From: Alphaproteobacteria bacterium | GTDB taxonomy: Bacteria > Pseudomonadota > Alphaproteobacteria > Rhizobiales > Beijerinckiaceae | Length of the DNA: 42,043 nt | Direction: 5' to 3' | Assembly: GCA_016869435.1 (NCBI GenBank) | Contig: VGEB01000014.1 | Location: 1 to 42,043, forward strand | Part shown: positions 8,660 through 17,219 of the stretch, piece after piece | Numbering within the stretch: position 1 is the first letter of the stretch | How the letters are laid out: each line of letters opens with the position of its first letter | Position numbers and translations under genes: made by a program | Notes under the pieces: generated by a model | Databases searched by the model: none | What the model was told of the DNA's origin: nothing | The model's input: only the letters and a program-made list of their open reading frames with translations

Positions 8660-9033
8660 CCGCTCGCGACGGCGGCTATGTTCGCGGCCGCCACAAGATC
8701 GACGATTATGGCGGCGGCGGTTTTCGTTTCGCCGACATGTCCCACCGAGGCTCTATCCTCGCGCTGCCCTCGGGAGTGCGCGCCGTGCCTCTAACCAGCG
8801 CCGCGGACATCGACGAAGCGATCATCGACGGCGCGCTTGCCGAAAGCGGCGGCCTCGACATCTTCGTCGTGGGAACCGGACAGGAACTGCTGCCTCTTGC
8901 CCCAGGCCCGCGCGCGCGACTGCGCGCGGCGGGGGTCGGTTGCGAGACGATGGCGACCGGAGCAGCGGTGCGCACTTACAATATGCTTGTCGACGAGGAT
9001 CGCCGAGTCGGCGCGCTGCTGATCGCCGTGTGA
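8656..9033 (+). CDS. Mth938-like domain protein (DUF498, NDUFAF3 type)
   Basis: A 125-residue protein of the Mth938/DUF498 fold, the family of the human complex I assembly factor NDUFAF3. The typical middle and C-terminal pattern is present: DIFVVGTGQELLPLAP, then GVGCETMATGAAVRTYNMLVDEDRRVGALLIAV. It starts with TTG overlapping the secF stop; no in-frame ATG lies nearby. No catalytic residues are known for the family. Its placement behind secDF and before a second complex I assembly-factor homologue points to membrane-protein or respiratory-complex biogenesis rather than general metabolism; that is inference. Confidence 0.85.
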   Translation: MTARDGGYVRGRHKIDDYGGGGFRFADMSHRGSILALPSGVRAVPLTSAADIDEAIIDGALAESGGLDIFVVGTGQELLPLAPGPRARLRAAGVGCETMATGAAVRTYNMLVDEDRRVGALLIAV

Positions 9034-9034
9034 C

Positions 9035-9871
9035 ATGACCGCCGCTTCCCAGGAGCATTATGCACAGTGCGAAGAGCTTCTGCGGGCGCGCGATCGCGAC
9101 CTGTGGCTCGCCTGTCTCTTCGCGCCGCCGGACACGCGTCAACACATTCACGCGCTTTACGCCTTTGCCCATGAGGCTTCAGACGTCAGCAGCAAGGTCA
9201 CGCAACCGCTGTTGGGTGAGATGCGCCTGCAATGGTGGATCGACGCCCTCGAGGGCGCCGCCACGCAAGGCGAAGGCGCGCGCGCCAACCCTGTAGCCGA
9301 TGCGCTCATCGACACGATCGAGCGCTTCGCCCTGCCCCGCGACGAGTTCGTCGCGCTGGCGGAGGCCCACGTCTTCGATCTCTATGACGATCGTATGCCG
9401 ACCTGGACAGCGCTCCAAGACTATTGCCGTGCGACGGCGTCGGCCCCGATGCGCTGGGCCGCTCGCATTCTCGGCGCGGATCTTCAAGCGCCGTCGGCGC
9501 GCGCTTTCGACGAGGCCGGCGTCGCACTCGGCTTGACGCGAATAGCGCGCGCGATCGCCGATCCCGATCAGCGGAAATTTTTACCCGACGAGGCGTTAGC
9601 GCGAGAGGGCGACCCGACGAGCGAGCGCGATCAGCTTCGCTCGGGCTTGAAGGAGATGCTAAGGCTGGCGCAATCTCACTATGCCGAAGCGCGCCGTCTG
9701 GCCGTCGATCTTGGCGCGTCCCGCGCCGCGCTGCTTCCGGCCGCCGCGACACCGCTTTATCTGGAGCGCTTGGCGCGAAGCGATTACGATCCTTATCGTC
9801 CGACCGGCGAACCTTCGCCGTTGCGCCGACAATGGCGCATCTGGCGCGCGTCGCGCAGCGTCGGACTTTGA
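9035..9871 (+). CDS. Squalene/phytoene synthase-fold protein, NDUFAF6 type
   Basis: 278 residues with the isoprenoid-synthase fold of the phytoene/squalene synthase family. The aspartate-rich substrate motifs of true phytoene synthases are degraded: at the first site I see AFAHEASDVSSKV (43-55) followed by GEMRLQWWIDALEG, and the second site reads IARAIADPDQRKFLPDE instead of a clear DxxxD. This pattern is that of the NDUFAF6 branch, whose human member is a mitochondrial complex I assembly factor. The ATG lies immediately after the stop of the NDUFAF3-type gene. A carotenoid or hopanoid role cannot be excluded, but no other isoprenoid gene is nearby. Confidence 0.82.
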   Translation: MTAASQEHYAQCEELLRARDRDLWLACLFAPPDTRQHIHALYAFAHEASDVSSKVTQPLLGEMRLQWWIDALEGAATQGEGARANPVADALIDTIERFALPRDEFVALAEAHVFDLYDDRMPTWTALQDYCRATASAPMRWAARILGADLQAPSARAFDEAGVALGLTRIARAIADPDQRKFLPDEALAREGDPTSERDQLRSGLKEMLRLAQSHYAEARRLAVDLGASRAALLPAAATPLYLERLARSDYDPYRPTGEPSPLRRQWRIWRASRSVGL

Positions 9872-9905
9872 TGCGGGCCGTAAGAGGCCATTGGGACCTA
9901 CCGAA

Positions 9906-11246
9906 ATGACCAGCCTCGAATATGAATACGACGCCCGGCGCCTGCGCATGGAGACGCTGCTCATGCTGCGCTGGGTGGCGATTACCGGCCAAGCTGCAGC
10001 CTGTCTTGGCGTCTATTTCATTTTCGGATTTGATTTTCCCGTCGGCCTCTGCTTCGTCTTCATCACGGCGTCCGCGACGCTCAATATCGGCATGCGCTTT
10101 GGCACGCCGCGCAGCTTCCGCCTCGGCGACGTCGAGGCCGCCGTGCTCCTCGGTTACGATATCATCCAGCTTGGATTTCTGCTGTATCTCACGGGCGGTC
10201 TGACGAATAGCTTCGCGATGCTGCTCCTGACGCCGGTCATCATCTCTGCGGTGTCGCTGCCGAGCAATCTGACGCTGCTGCTCGGCATCGTCATGATCGC
10301 GATCGCGACGGTGCTTGCGGTCGAATATTATCCGTTGCCCTGGTATCCCGACGAAAAGCTGGCTTTCCCGCTCCTTTACCGCACCGGAATCTGGGCTGCG
10401 CTCGCGCTCAGCGCGGCGTTCATCGGCATTTACGCCGGTCGTGTGTCCGATGAAGCGCGCATTTTGGCTGACGCGCTCGCCGCGACGGAACTGGTGCTCG
10501 AGCGCGAGCAACATCTCTCGCAGCTCGACGGCCTGGCCGCGGCGGCGGCTCACGAACTTGGCACGCCGCTCGCGACGATCACGTTGATCATCAAGGAGTT
10601 GCAAAATTCGGCGCCGGAGAATGCGCCAGCGCTGCGCGATGACCTTACGCTCCTCGCGCAGGAGACGGCGCGCTGCCGGGAGATTCTGGGCAAGCTCGCC
10701 TCGCTCGGCGCCATGGATCAGAGCAGCGTCATGAATCTCTTGTCCATCGACACGCTCATCCAGGAAGTGGTCGAGCCGCAGCGCGAGAGCGGCGTCGCGG
10801 TCGAGATTTCGAAGAGCGGGCCGCCGAACGCGCCGGTGCTGGCGCGCAATCCGGCCATTCTTTACGGTCTCGGCAACCTCGTCGAAAATGCCATGGACTT
10901 CGCCGCTTCGCGCGTAAAAATTGACGCTTGGTGGAGCCAAAGTTACGTCACGATAGCGATCCAGGACGACGGGCCCGGGTTTTCTCCCGACATTCTCGAC
11001 CGACTCGGCGACCCTTATCTCAGGGGTCGTCCGACGGAGCGACGCACGAAGAGCGACCCTGACTCTGGGCTGGGGCTTGGTCTCTTCATCGCCAAGACGC
11101 TTCTTGAGCGATCAGGCGCCTTCGTCGAAACGACGAATGTCTCGCCGCCGAGAACCGGCGCTATCGTCAAAATCACCTGGCCTCGCGCGGCGCTGGAGCC
11201 GGCCGCCGCAAGGGACAAGGCCGCGCAGCAGGCCGCTACGCCATAA
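9906..11246 (+). CDS. regB: Redox sensor histidine kinase RegB/PrrB/ActS
   Basis: 446 residues from the ATG at 9906; upstream extension of the frame overlaps the previous gene and has no membrane character. Six membrane helices occupy about 20-178. The quinone-sensing loop reads GGLTNSF (97-103), where the family consensus is GGxxNPF. The H-box is AAAAHELGTPLATI with phospho-acceptor H216, followed by the conserved redox-active cysteine C257 in ETARCREIL. The ATPase domain has the N-box GNLVENAMDFA and G-boxes DDGPGFS and SGLGLGLFIAKTLLE. RegB autophosphorylates when the quinone pool is reduced and donates to RegA, encoded next, to control respiratory, carbon- and nitrogen-fixation genes in related bacteria. 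Confidence 0.92.
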   Translation: MTSLEYEYDARRLRMETLLMLRWVAITGQAAACLGVYFIFGFDFPVGLCFVFITASATLNIGMRFGTPRSFRLGDVEAAVLLGYDIIQLGFLLYLTGGLTNSFAMLLLTPVIISAVSLPSNLTLLLGIVMIAIATVLAVEYYPLPWYPDEKLAFPLLYRTGIWAALALSAAFIGIYAGRVSDEARILADALAATELVLEREQHLSQLDGLAAAAAHELGTPLATITLIIKELQNSAPENAPALRDDLTLLAQETARCREILGKLASLGAMDQSSVMNLLSIDTLIQEVVEPQRESGVAVEISKSGPPNAPVLARNPAILYGLGNLVENAMDFAASRVKIDAWWSQSYVTIAIQDDGPGFSPDILDRLGDPYLRGRPTERRTKSDPDSGLGLGLFIAKTLLERSGAFVETTNVSPPRTGAIVKITWPRAALEPAAARDKAAQQAATP

Positions 11247-11306
11247 ATTGATCGACGCGACGACGCCGATCGGCTAGCTTTGACAAAAATCATGGGTGGA
11301 AGCGCG

Positions 11307-11900
11307 ATGTCGGCCGAAGAATTAAAGGCGGATCGGGAAGGCGTCTCTGACGGTGAGCAAATTGCGGCTCTGCCGCAGGATCGAACATTGCTGATCCTCG
11401 ACGACGACAAGCCCTTTCTAGGCAGGTTGACCCGCGCGATGGAGGCGCGGGGCTTCATCGTAACGCCATGCGAAACGGTCGCCGACGGGCTGGCTGCGCT
11501 TGAATCGAATCCGCCCGCTTTCGCCATCATCGACATGCGGCTCAACGACGGCAACGGCCTGGAAGTCATCTCCCAGCTGAAGGCGTCGCGACCCGATGCG
11601 CGCGGGATCATTCTCACCGGCTACGGCAACATCGCCACCGCAGTCAGCGCCGTTAAGCTCGGGGCCTTCGATTATTTAGCGAAGCCTGCCGACGCCGACG
11701 AAATTTACCACGCGCTGATGGCCACTCAGCTCGACAAGCCAGACGCTCAGGAAAATCCCATGTCCGCCGATCGGGTGCGGTGGGAGCATATCCAGCGCGT
11801 CTTCGAGTCCTGCGACCGCAATGTTTCGGAGACGGCCCGGCGGCTCAACATGCATCGCCGCACCCTGCAACGCATTCTTGCCAAGCGCGCGCCTCGATGA
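11307..11900 (+). CDS. regA: Response regulator RegA/PrrA/ActR
   Basis: 197 residues from the ATG at 11307, which has GGAAG about 5 bases upstream; a TTG at 11280 and an ATG at 11292 are alternative starts. The receiver domain shows the acidic pair in LLILDDDKPF, the phospho-acceptor aspartate in AIIDMRLNDGNG, the threonine of ILTGYG and the lysine of YLAKP. The C-terminal Fis-type helix-turn-helix, NVSETARRLNMHRRTLQRIL, is the nearly invariant RegA DNA-binding motif. It forms a two-component pair with the kinase encoded 60 bases upstream. Confidence 0.94.
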   Translation: MSAEELKADREGVSDGEQIAALPQDRTLLILDDDKPFLGRLTRAMEARGFIVTPCETVADGLAALESNPPAFAIIDMRLNDGNGLEVISQLKASRPDARGIILTGYGNIATAVSAVKLGAFDYLAKPADADEIYHALMATQLDKPDAQENPMSADRVRWEHIQRVFESCDRNVSETARRLNMHRRTLQRILAKRAPR

Positions 11901-11908
11901 CCCGTGCC

Positions 11909-12382
11909 TTAACTGGCCAATTCGTCAGCGAAAGCCAGCATGCAGTAGCGGTCCGCCGCCATGGTCGCGAAGCGAATTAGCATCGAGCGGCGCCGCGCCG
12001 GCGCGAGCGGCAAAGACGGCGCTTCGCGCGCGAGTAGCGCCCCATGGGCGTCGGCAATGATCAGACCAACGTCCTGCGGAATTAATGCGGGATCGAGCGA
12101 TTCGGGGATCGCGAAATAGAACCGGTCGCAAAAGCCGCGATAGTGGGGCCATTTAAGGTCCGCGCGAAAATCCGCGTAGCTCGACTTGACCTCAACGATG
12201 CGCAGCGCGCCGTCGGGCGCGAGCGCAATGAGATCGGCGCGCCGCCCGTTCGGCAGAGGCGCTTCGCAAACGACAGAGAAGCCGCAAGCCCGCAGATAGC
12301 GCCGCGCGCCGCGCGCCACGCGTTTCGTGGCTTCGGGCCGCGCCTGAAGCGCAGTCGCGCCTTCTGCGGAAATAAGGCTCAT
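11909..12382 (-). CDS. MmcB family DNA repair protein
   Basis: 157 residues from the ATG at 12382; the frame is open to 12442, but the extra 20 residues are not typical of the family. It has a restriction-endonuclease-like core: GRRADLIAL with a candidate metal-binding aspartate, then IVEVKSSYADFRADLKW, which contains the E-x-K of the PD-(D/E)xK fold. The later YCDRFYFAIPE-type segment (here GFCDRFYFAIPESLDP) and DVGLIIADAHGA fit the alphaproteobacterial MmcB family, named from mitomycin-C-inducible repair in Caulobacter. It is convergent with regA (8-base gap) and divergent from the downstream transporter gene. Confidence 0.82.
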   Translation of the reverse strand: MSLISAEGATALQARPEATKRVARGARRYLRACGFSVVCEAPLPNGRRADLIALAPDGALRIVEVKSSYADFRADLKWPHYRGFCDRFYFAIPESLDPALIPQDVGLIIADAHGALLAREAPSLPLAPARRRSMLIRFATMAADRYCMLAFADELAS

Positions 12383-12485
12383 ATTCGTCTCCGCGAACCT
12401 TTCGTCCGTCCCCAGCTTGGCGCGTCGCCAAAGCCTGCGCAACCATGATAGGTTCGCTCGATTGATCCACTATACGGCTTGTCGC

Positions 12486-13571
12486 ATGAAACGGCTTCTC
12501 CTCGGATGCTTCCTCACCTTTCTCGGCGCAACCACGACCGCCCTGAGCGGCGAGCGCGTCGTCAATGTTTTCAACTGGAGCGATTATGTCGATCCGACCG
12601 TGCTCGAGGACTTTACCCGAGAGACAGGCGTTAAGGTCGTTTATGACACCTATGACTCCAACGAGATGCTCGAGGCGCGGCTCCTTGCCGGCGACACCGG
12701 CTACGACGTCGTCGTGCCCTCCGCGACGTTCCTGCAGAGGGAAATCGCGGCCGGCGTGCTGCAGCCGATCGACAGAAGCAAGCTCGTCAATGCGCGCAAC
12801 ATCTGGCCGGAGATCGATAGCAGGCTCGCGCGTTTCGATCCGGGCAACCGCCACGCCATCAACTACATGTGGTATACGACGGGCATCGCCTACGACGTCG
12901 CCAAGATCAAGGAACGGCTCGGAAAGCCGATAACGAGCTGGGATCAGGTTCTGCGGCCGGAAGCCTTGAAAAAGCTCGCCGACTGCGGCGTCTACATGCT
13001 CGACAGCCCGGAAGACATGTTCGCGATCGCGCTCAATTATTTGAAGCTCGATCCGAATTCGAAAAACCCCAAGGATCTCAAGCGCGCAGGCGAACTCTTG
13101 GCGAGCCTGCGCCGCTATGTGAAAAAATTTCACTCCTCTGAATATATTAATGCGCTGGCGAACGGCGACATTTGCCTTGCCATCGGTTGGTCGGGCGACA
13201 GTCTGCAAGCCCGCAATCGCGCCCGGGAGGCCGGAAACGACGTCGATATCGCCTATGTGATCCCGAGCGAAGGTTCGCTCCTCTCGCTCGACAATCTCGC
13301 GATCCCGAAGGATGCGCGGCATCTCGACGAAGCCTATCTCTTGATCGACTATCTGCTTCGTCCGGACATCGCGGCGCGCAACTCCGTCGCCACGAATTTC
13401 GCCAATGGCGTCGCGCCGTCGCGGCCGCTGATCGACAAGGCGGTGGCGAACGATCCGTCGGTCTACCCCAGCGACCCCACGATGCGCCGGCTGTTTACAG
13501 TCACGGCGCCCGATCAGGCGGTTCAGAAGTTGATCACCAGAATGTGGACGGCGGTGAAGACTGGACGATGA
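12486..13571 (+). CDS. Polyamine ABC transporter periplasmic binding protein (PotF/PotD type)
   Basis: 361 residues. The ATG at 12486 starts a signal peptide (1-22, ending TTALSG). The mature protein begins ERVVNVFNWSDYVDPTVLEDF, the classic opening of spermidine/putrescine binding proteins (PotD/PotF). Further hallmarks are VVYDTYDSNEMLEARLLAG, GYDVVVPSATFLQREI, NYMWYTTGIAYD and the SLLSLDNLAIPKDA strand. The upstream in-frame extension to 12417 lacks these features. No permease or ATPase genes are adjacent, so the rest of the transporter must be elsewhere. A perfect palindrome just after the stop separates it from the convergent dnaA. Confidence 0.88.
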   Translation: MKRLLLGCFLTFLGATTTALSGERVVNVFNWSDYVDPTVLEDFTRETGVKVVYDTYDSNEMLEARLLAGDTGYDVVVPSATFLQREIAAGVLQPIDRSKLVNARNIWPEIDSRLARFDPGNRHAINYMWYTTGIAYDVAKIKERLGKPITSWDQVLRPEALKKLADCGVYMLDSPEDMFAIALNYLKLDPNSKNPKDLKRAGELLASLRRYVKKFHSSEYINALANGDICLAIGWSGDSLQARNRAREAGNDVDIAYVIPSEGSLLSLDNLAIPKDARHLDEAYLLIDYLLRPDIAARNSVATNFANGVAPSRPLIDKAVANDPSVYPSDPTMRRLFTVTAPDQAVQKLITRMWTAVKTGR

Positions 13572-13590
13572 GGCGGGGCGCGCCCCGCCT
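13571..13590. terminator. Bidirectional hairpin between potF-like gene and dnaA
   Basis: A perfect 20-base palindrome (arms AGGCGGGGCG/CGCCCCGCCT) fills the 25-base gap between the convergent stops. On the plus strand it is followed by TTTC. It probably terminates transcription from both sides; the U-tract is short. Confidence 0.55.
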
Positions 13591-13596
13591 TTCGGT

Positions 13597-15087
13597 CTAC
13601 TGTTCGCTCAATATCCGCTTCAGCAGCTCGATAACCTCCGCGAGGCCCTTGTCCTTGGCGGCAAGCTCTTCGATCTTGCGCACCGCGTGCAGCACCGTCG
13701 TGTGATCGCGGCCGCCAAATCGGCGGCCAATCTCCGGCAATGAGCGCAGAGTCAGCACTTTCGACAAATACATCGCGATCTGACGAGGCCGCACGACGTT
13801 GGCGGTGCGCCGGGAGGACAGGATGTCGGCGCGTGAAATATTGTAATGGCTCGCCACAAGCTTCTGGATGTCGTCGATCTTGACGCGTTTGGGATCCTGT
13901 GTCCGAACGAGATCGCGAATGGCTGCTTCCGCGGTTTCGACGGTCAGCGGCGCGCCGGTCAGCGTGGCGTGGGCAAGCAGCCGATTGACCGCGCCCTCGA
14001 GATCGCGGCCATTGGTTACGATCATGCGCGCGACGCAGGAAATGACCTCTGGCGGCACGCTAAACCCGGGTTGCGATTCCTTCGCCGCGGCAATGCGCGC
14101 GGTGAGGATCTTGACGCGCAAGACTTCGTCGAGCGGCCCGATGTCGACGCAAAGCCCGCCCTTGAACCTCGACAACACCCGCTCGTCGAGCGTGTCGAGC
14201 TCGGACGGCGGCCGATCAGCGGCGACGACGACCTGACGGCCGGCGTCAATCAACGCATTCAGCGTGTGGCAAAATTCCTGCTGGATCGACTTACCCTGAA
14301 GGAATTGCACGTCATCGATGATCAGCATGTCGATGCCGCGCAGTTTCTCTTTGAACGCCAGCGACGTCTGAGCGGTCAGCGAAGACACAAAGCCGCTCAT
14401 GAAGCGCTCGGCCGTCAGATAGATCGTATGGCGGCGGTTGTCATTCGACGCATGCGCAAGCGCTTGCAGGAGATGCGTCTTGCCGAGCCCGACCGCCGCA
14501 TGGGCGTAGAGCGGGTTGAACATCGGAAGATCGCCGACGCGCGCCGCCGCAACCCGGCAGGCGGCTGCGTAGGCGAGCTGGTTTGACGGCCCAACCAGAA
14601 AGGTCGAGAAAGACAACCGGCGATCGAGCGGCGAGCCGACGAAGATATCGGAATCATGACGCGACGCCGGGGAGCGGGCGGCGCGCCGCCCATTGGTTTC
14701 GCAGGAAGTTTCGAGGGCTGGTGCGAACGACGCGACCGTGCGCTCGACATGTTGCGGCGTATTGGCCGCGCCGTCCTCGCTTGAGCGGCACTTGCGCCCA
14801 GGCGAACGCACGTCGATGACGACGCGCTCCACTTTCGAAAATTCGCTCGTCACGCGCGCCTTGATCCGCGGCGCGTAGTGGGACTGCATCCAGCTCTTGA
14901 GAAATTTGGTGGGCACCGTCAGATGCGCCGCGCCGTCATCGATGCGCTCGAGCTCCAACCGCGTAAACCAGGAATTGTAAACGGCGTCGCCGAGATCGAT
15001 TCTCAATCTGTGTCGAACTCGGTCCCATTTCGAGCGATCCTCAACGGAAACTCCGTCGCTTGCCAATTGTTCTCGATGATCGGACAT
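13597..15087 (-). CDS. dnaA: Chromosomal replication initiator DnaA
   Basis: 496 residues. The N-terminal domain I (about 20-90) includes [15 protein letters not shown] variable linker (95-150) follows. The AAA+ domain has Walker [14 protein letters not shown] (197-209), Walker [12 protein letters not shown] (254-264) and the DERVLSRF box (301-308). The C-terminal domain IV carries the DnaA signature [18 protein letters not shown] that reads the DnaA box. The first glycine of the Walker A consensus is replaced, which also occurs in other Hyphomicrobiales as far as I recall. The gene faces a long gene-free region upstream, then rpsT on the same strand. Confidence 0.97.
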   Translation of the reverse strand: MSDHREQLASDGVSVEDRSKWDRVRHRLRIDLGDAVYNSWFTRLELERIDDGAAHLTVPTKFLKSWMQSHYAPRIKARVTSEFSKVERVVIDVRSPGRKCRSSEDGAANTPQHVERTVASFAPALETSCETNGRRAARSPASRHDSDIFVGSPLDRRLSFSTFLVGPSNQLAYAAACRVAAARVGDLPMFNPLYAHAAVGLGKTHLLQALAHASNDNRRHTIYLTAERFMSGFVSSLTAQTSLAFKEKLRGIDMLIIDDVQFLQGKSIQQEFCHTLNALIDAGRQVVVAADRPPSELDTLDERVLSRFKGGLCVDIGPLDEVLRVKILTARIAAAKESQPGFSVPPEVISCVARMIVTNGRDLEGAVNRLLAHATLTGAPLTVETAEAAIRDLVRTQDPKRVKIDDIQKLVASHYNISRADILSSRRTANVVRPRQIAMYLSKVLTLRSLPEIGRRFGGRDHTTVLHAVRKIEELAAKDKGLAEVIELLKRILSEQ

Positions 15088-15954
15088 ATCAGACCTTTTT
15101 CCGAAGCGAGCGCCAAAAAGGGGGCCCCCCGGCGACGACGGTCGCCGCAGGCGCTGATCGAAGGAACCAAGTTTGGACGAGTAAACGCCGCCGGGACCGG
15201 CGCTAGATTAGAAATTTGGAAGGCGGCCCGATTGCGAGCCGCGCACATCTGCCGATGTTGGCCTCTCGCATCAAACAAGAGCGAGGCGCTGCGAACGATC
15301 GCGCAATGAAACGATCGTTGACGCTGCGCACTCCCTGGACTGTCTCGGCCAACCGCCCCTTCGCCATGACAAAGTCTCCCCTACTCCGGAATCGATAATC
15401 CCGGATAATGCGCGTCGCAGGAAACGGACTCTACGCTACGCCCTTGCGAACTGATCACTTTGAATTCAGCCGAACGGCTGGAAGGCGGCAATGCGTCTCA
15501 TTGTGGCCCATCCGCGCAGGAGAACGCCGATCGTTCCCTCGCTCTTGGGCGCCATTGAAAAACCGACGCCGACCGCCCTTCGTTCGACCATTCGAGGCTA
15601 CACGTCGGCGCGATCACGCGCAACGATGCTTGTGATCACAGCGGTCATATTGATGACGGCTTTCGAACATGGCGCGACGAATTTTTTGTCACGTTTGGCC
15701 ATAAGCCGATGATTCGCCGCCTTTAAAAATTCACCCGCGAAATGCGTATTGGCCTCGTACGCGACGCGACGTCGCCGCGCCAAACAAGCGCCAAATTTAG
15801 TGTCAAGTGGCGAAGTTTTTCGCGTTCGTGACAGCTTGATTGCAAGAGATTGAATCGCGAGAATTTTGAATGATCACAGTTTATGGACGCAAAAAAAATT
15901 TTTAAATGTGTCATCTACGCTTCATGCGACGATTTGGCTGACGCGGATCGAACC
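15088..15954. other. Long gene-free region upstream of dnaA
   Basis: About 870 bases without a convincing gene; short open frames here lack start signals and protein-like composition. It becomes AT-richer toward 15720-15955. Visible structure: a GC hairpin at 15130-15147 (CGGCGAC/GTCGCCG) in the dnaA leader; ATTATC twice on the minus strand in 10-base phase (15394-15409); AACGATCG at 15294-15301 and inside the palindrome AACGATCGTT at 15310-15319; a TGTGATCACA palindrome at 15631-15640; and a poly-A/T run at 15891-15903. I found no TTATCCACA-type DnaA box with zero or one mismatch by eye, so an origin is not supported. Confidence 0.5.
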
Positions 15955-15983
15955 AAAAAAAGAGCCCGGCGATCGCCGGGCTC
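15955..15983 (-). terminator. Rho-independent terminator of rpsT
   Basis: A perfect 22-base palindrome at 15962-15983 (arms GAGCCCGGCGA/TCGCCGGGCTC) is followed on the minus strand by a run of seven T (15961-15955). It lies about 30 bases after the rpsT stop and is a textbook intrinsic terminator. Confidence 0.92.
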
Positions 15984-16014
15984 GAAGAACGTCCCACATT
16001 GAGCGGCGAAGCGG

Positions 16015-16287
16015 CTACGCTTGCGCGGCCAATGCTTTCACCCGCGCGGTCAGTCGGGAAACCTTCCGTGAGGCCGTATTCTTGTGAATGACGCCCCGCT
16101 GGGCGGCGCGCATCACGATCGGCACCGCGTTCTGCAACGCGTCGGCCGCCACCGCCGCATCGCCCGAGGCGATCGCCTCCTCGACCTTGCGCACAATGGT
16201 GCGCATACGGCTGCGACGCGCTCGATTGATCGAAGTGCGGCGCGCGATCTTGCGAACGGCTTTCTTGGCCGAACTCGTATTGGCCAT
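16015..16287 (-). CDS. rpsT: 30S ribosomal protein S20
   Basis: 90 residues from the ATG at 16287, beginning [18 protein letters not shown], the standard S20 opening. The protein is almost entirely helical and rich in Lys, Arg and Ala, and it ends with the [23 protein letters not shown] region typical of the family. S20 binds 16S rRNA early in small-subunit assembly. The frame stays open 36 codons upstream, but that segment covers the promoter and leader hairpin, so it is not coding. Confidence 0.96.
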   Translation of the reverse strand: MANTSSAKKAVRKIARRTSINRARRSRMRTIVRKVEEAIASGDAAVAADALQNAVPIVMRAAQRGVIHKNTASRKVSRLTARVKALAAQA

Positions 16288-16337
16288 GCTTTGCGTGTCC
16301 TTGAAAGCGACGGCGTCGAGCCGCCCAAAAACCAAAG

Positions 16338-16355
16338 GGCCGCGAAATCGCGGCC
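16338..16355 (-). promoter_or_regulatory. Hairpin in the rpsT leader
   Basis: GGCCGCGA and TCGCGGCC (16338-16345 and 16348-16355) form an 8-base stem with a very tight loop, followed on the minus strand by CTTTGGTTTTTG. It sits between the candidate rpsT promoter and the rpsT start. It could be an attenuator or translational control element of rpsT, or a terminator for the upstream enoyl-CoA hydratase gene. Confidence 0.45.
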
Positions 16356-16365
16356 AAGTGGCGGG

Positions 16366-16395
16366 TTTATAGGCGCGACGCGGGCCTCTCGTCAA
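16366..16395 (-). promoter_or_regulatory. Candidate rpsT promoter
   Basis: Read on the minus strand, TTGACG (16395-16390) and TATAAA (16371-16366) are separated by 18 bases, a strong sigma-70-like match. It lies in the gap between the end of the enoyl-CoA hydratase gene and rpsT. Confidence 0.6.
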
Positions 16396-16402
16396 TGGCC
16401 CT

Positions 16403-17176
16403 CTAACGGTTGGCGAAAGCCGGCTTTCGTTTCTCCGCGAAGGCGCTCATGCCTTCTTTTTGATCACTCGTGGCGAACAGGGAATAGAAGAGGCCCCGCT
16501 CGTGGCGAATTCCCTCAGCAAGCGTCGACTCAAAAGCGCGATTGACCGCCTCCTTGGCCATGAGGACCGCAGGAAGCGACATCGACGCGATGGTCGCGGC
16601 GGCCTTCATCGCCTCGGCGAGGAGATCCGCGGCCGGCACGATCCGCGCGACGAGGCCGGCGCGCTCCGCTTCCTCCGCGCCCATCATCCGTCCGGTCAGA
16701 ATAAGGTCCATCGCCTTGGCCTTGCCGACGGCGCGAGTCAGCCGCTGCGTTCCGCCGGCGCCGGGAATGACGCCAAGCTTGATTTCGGGTTGTCCGAAGA
16801 GCGCCGTGTCCGCCGCAAGAATGAAGTCGCACATCATCGCGATTTCGCAACCGCCGCCCAGCGCGAATCCGGCCACCGCGGCGATGATCGGCTTGCGCGC
16901 CCGCGCTACGACGTCCCATCGGCCGATGAAATCGTCGAGAAAGGCGTCGACGAAGCCCTTGTCGCGCATTTCTTTGATGTCCGCGCCGGCGGCGAAAGCC
17001 TTTTCCGAGCCGGTCAGAACGACGCAGCCGACGCCGTCATTCGATTCGAACGCCGAAAGAACGTCGTCAAGCTCGGCGATGAGCCGCGCATTGAGCGCAT
17101 TGAGCGCTTCGGGTCGATTGAGCCGTATCAAGCCGACTCGGCCCTGCCTCTCTACTTCAATCGTTTCATAGCTCAT
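16403..17176 (-). CDS. Enoyl-CoA hydratase (crotonase family)
   Basis: 257 residues from the ATG at 17176 ([15 protein letters not shown]); the longer frame to 17278 overlaps the Rrf2 gene and is not crotonase-like. The enzyme hydrates trans-2-enoyl-CoA in fatty-acid beta-oxidation. Both catalytic glutamates are present, E111 in [12 protein letters not shown] and E131 in [16 protein letters not shown], together with the oxyanion-hole segment [11 protein letters not shown] (60-70). The length and sequence fit short-chain enoyl-CoA hydratase closely. This gene next to rpsT and dnaA is a common order in Hyphomicrobiales. Confidence 0.92.
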   Translation of the reverse strand: MSYETIEVERQGRVGLIRLNRPEALNALNARLIAELDDVLSAFESNDGVGCVVLTGSEKAFAAGADIKEMRDKGFVDAFLDDFIGRWDVVARARKPIIAAVAGFALGGGCEIAMMCDFILAADTALFGQPEIKLGVIPGAGGTQRLTRAVGKAKAMDLILTGRMMGAEEAERAGLVARIVPAADLLAEAMKAAATIASMSLPAVLMAKEAVNRAFESTLAEGIRHERGLFYSLFATSDQKEGMSAFAEKRKPAFANR

Positions 17177-17219
17177 GCGCGCCTCCTCGCCGATCCGGCG
17201 CGGCGCCGGGCCGCGCGCT

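Noticed and set aside
9306-10940. 544-codon open frame antisense to the NDUFAF6-type gene and regB
   Set aside because: It spans two clear genes on the other strand and shows no domain.
15216-15783. Several 60-75-codon frames in the dnaA upstream region
   Set aside because: No ribosome-binding sites, no signal peptides or domains, mutually overlapping; treated as non-coding.
15088-15954. Chromosomal origin next to dnaA
   Set aside because: No DnaA box close to the consensus was found and the AT-rich part is short; position alone is not enough.
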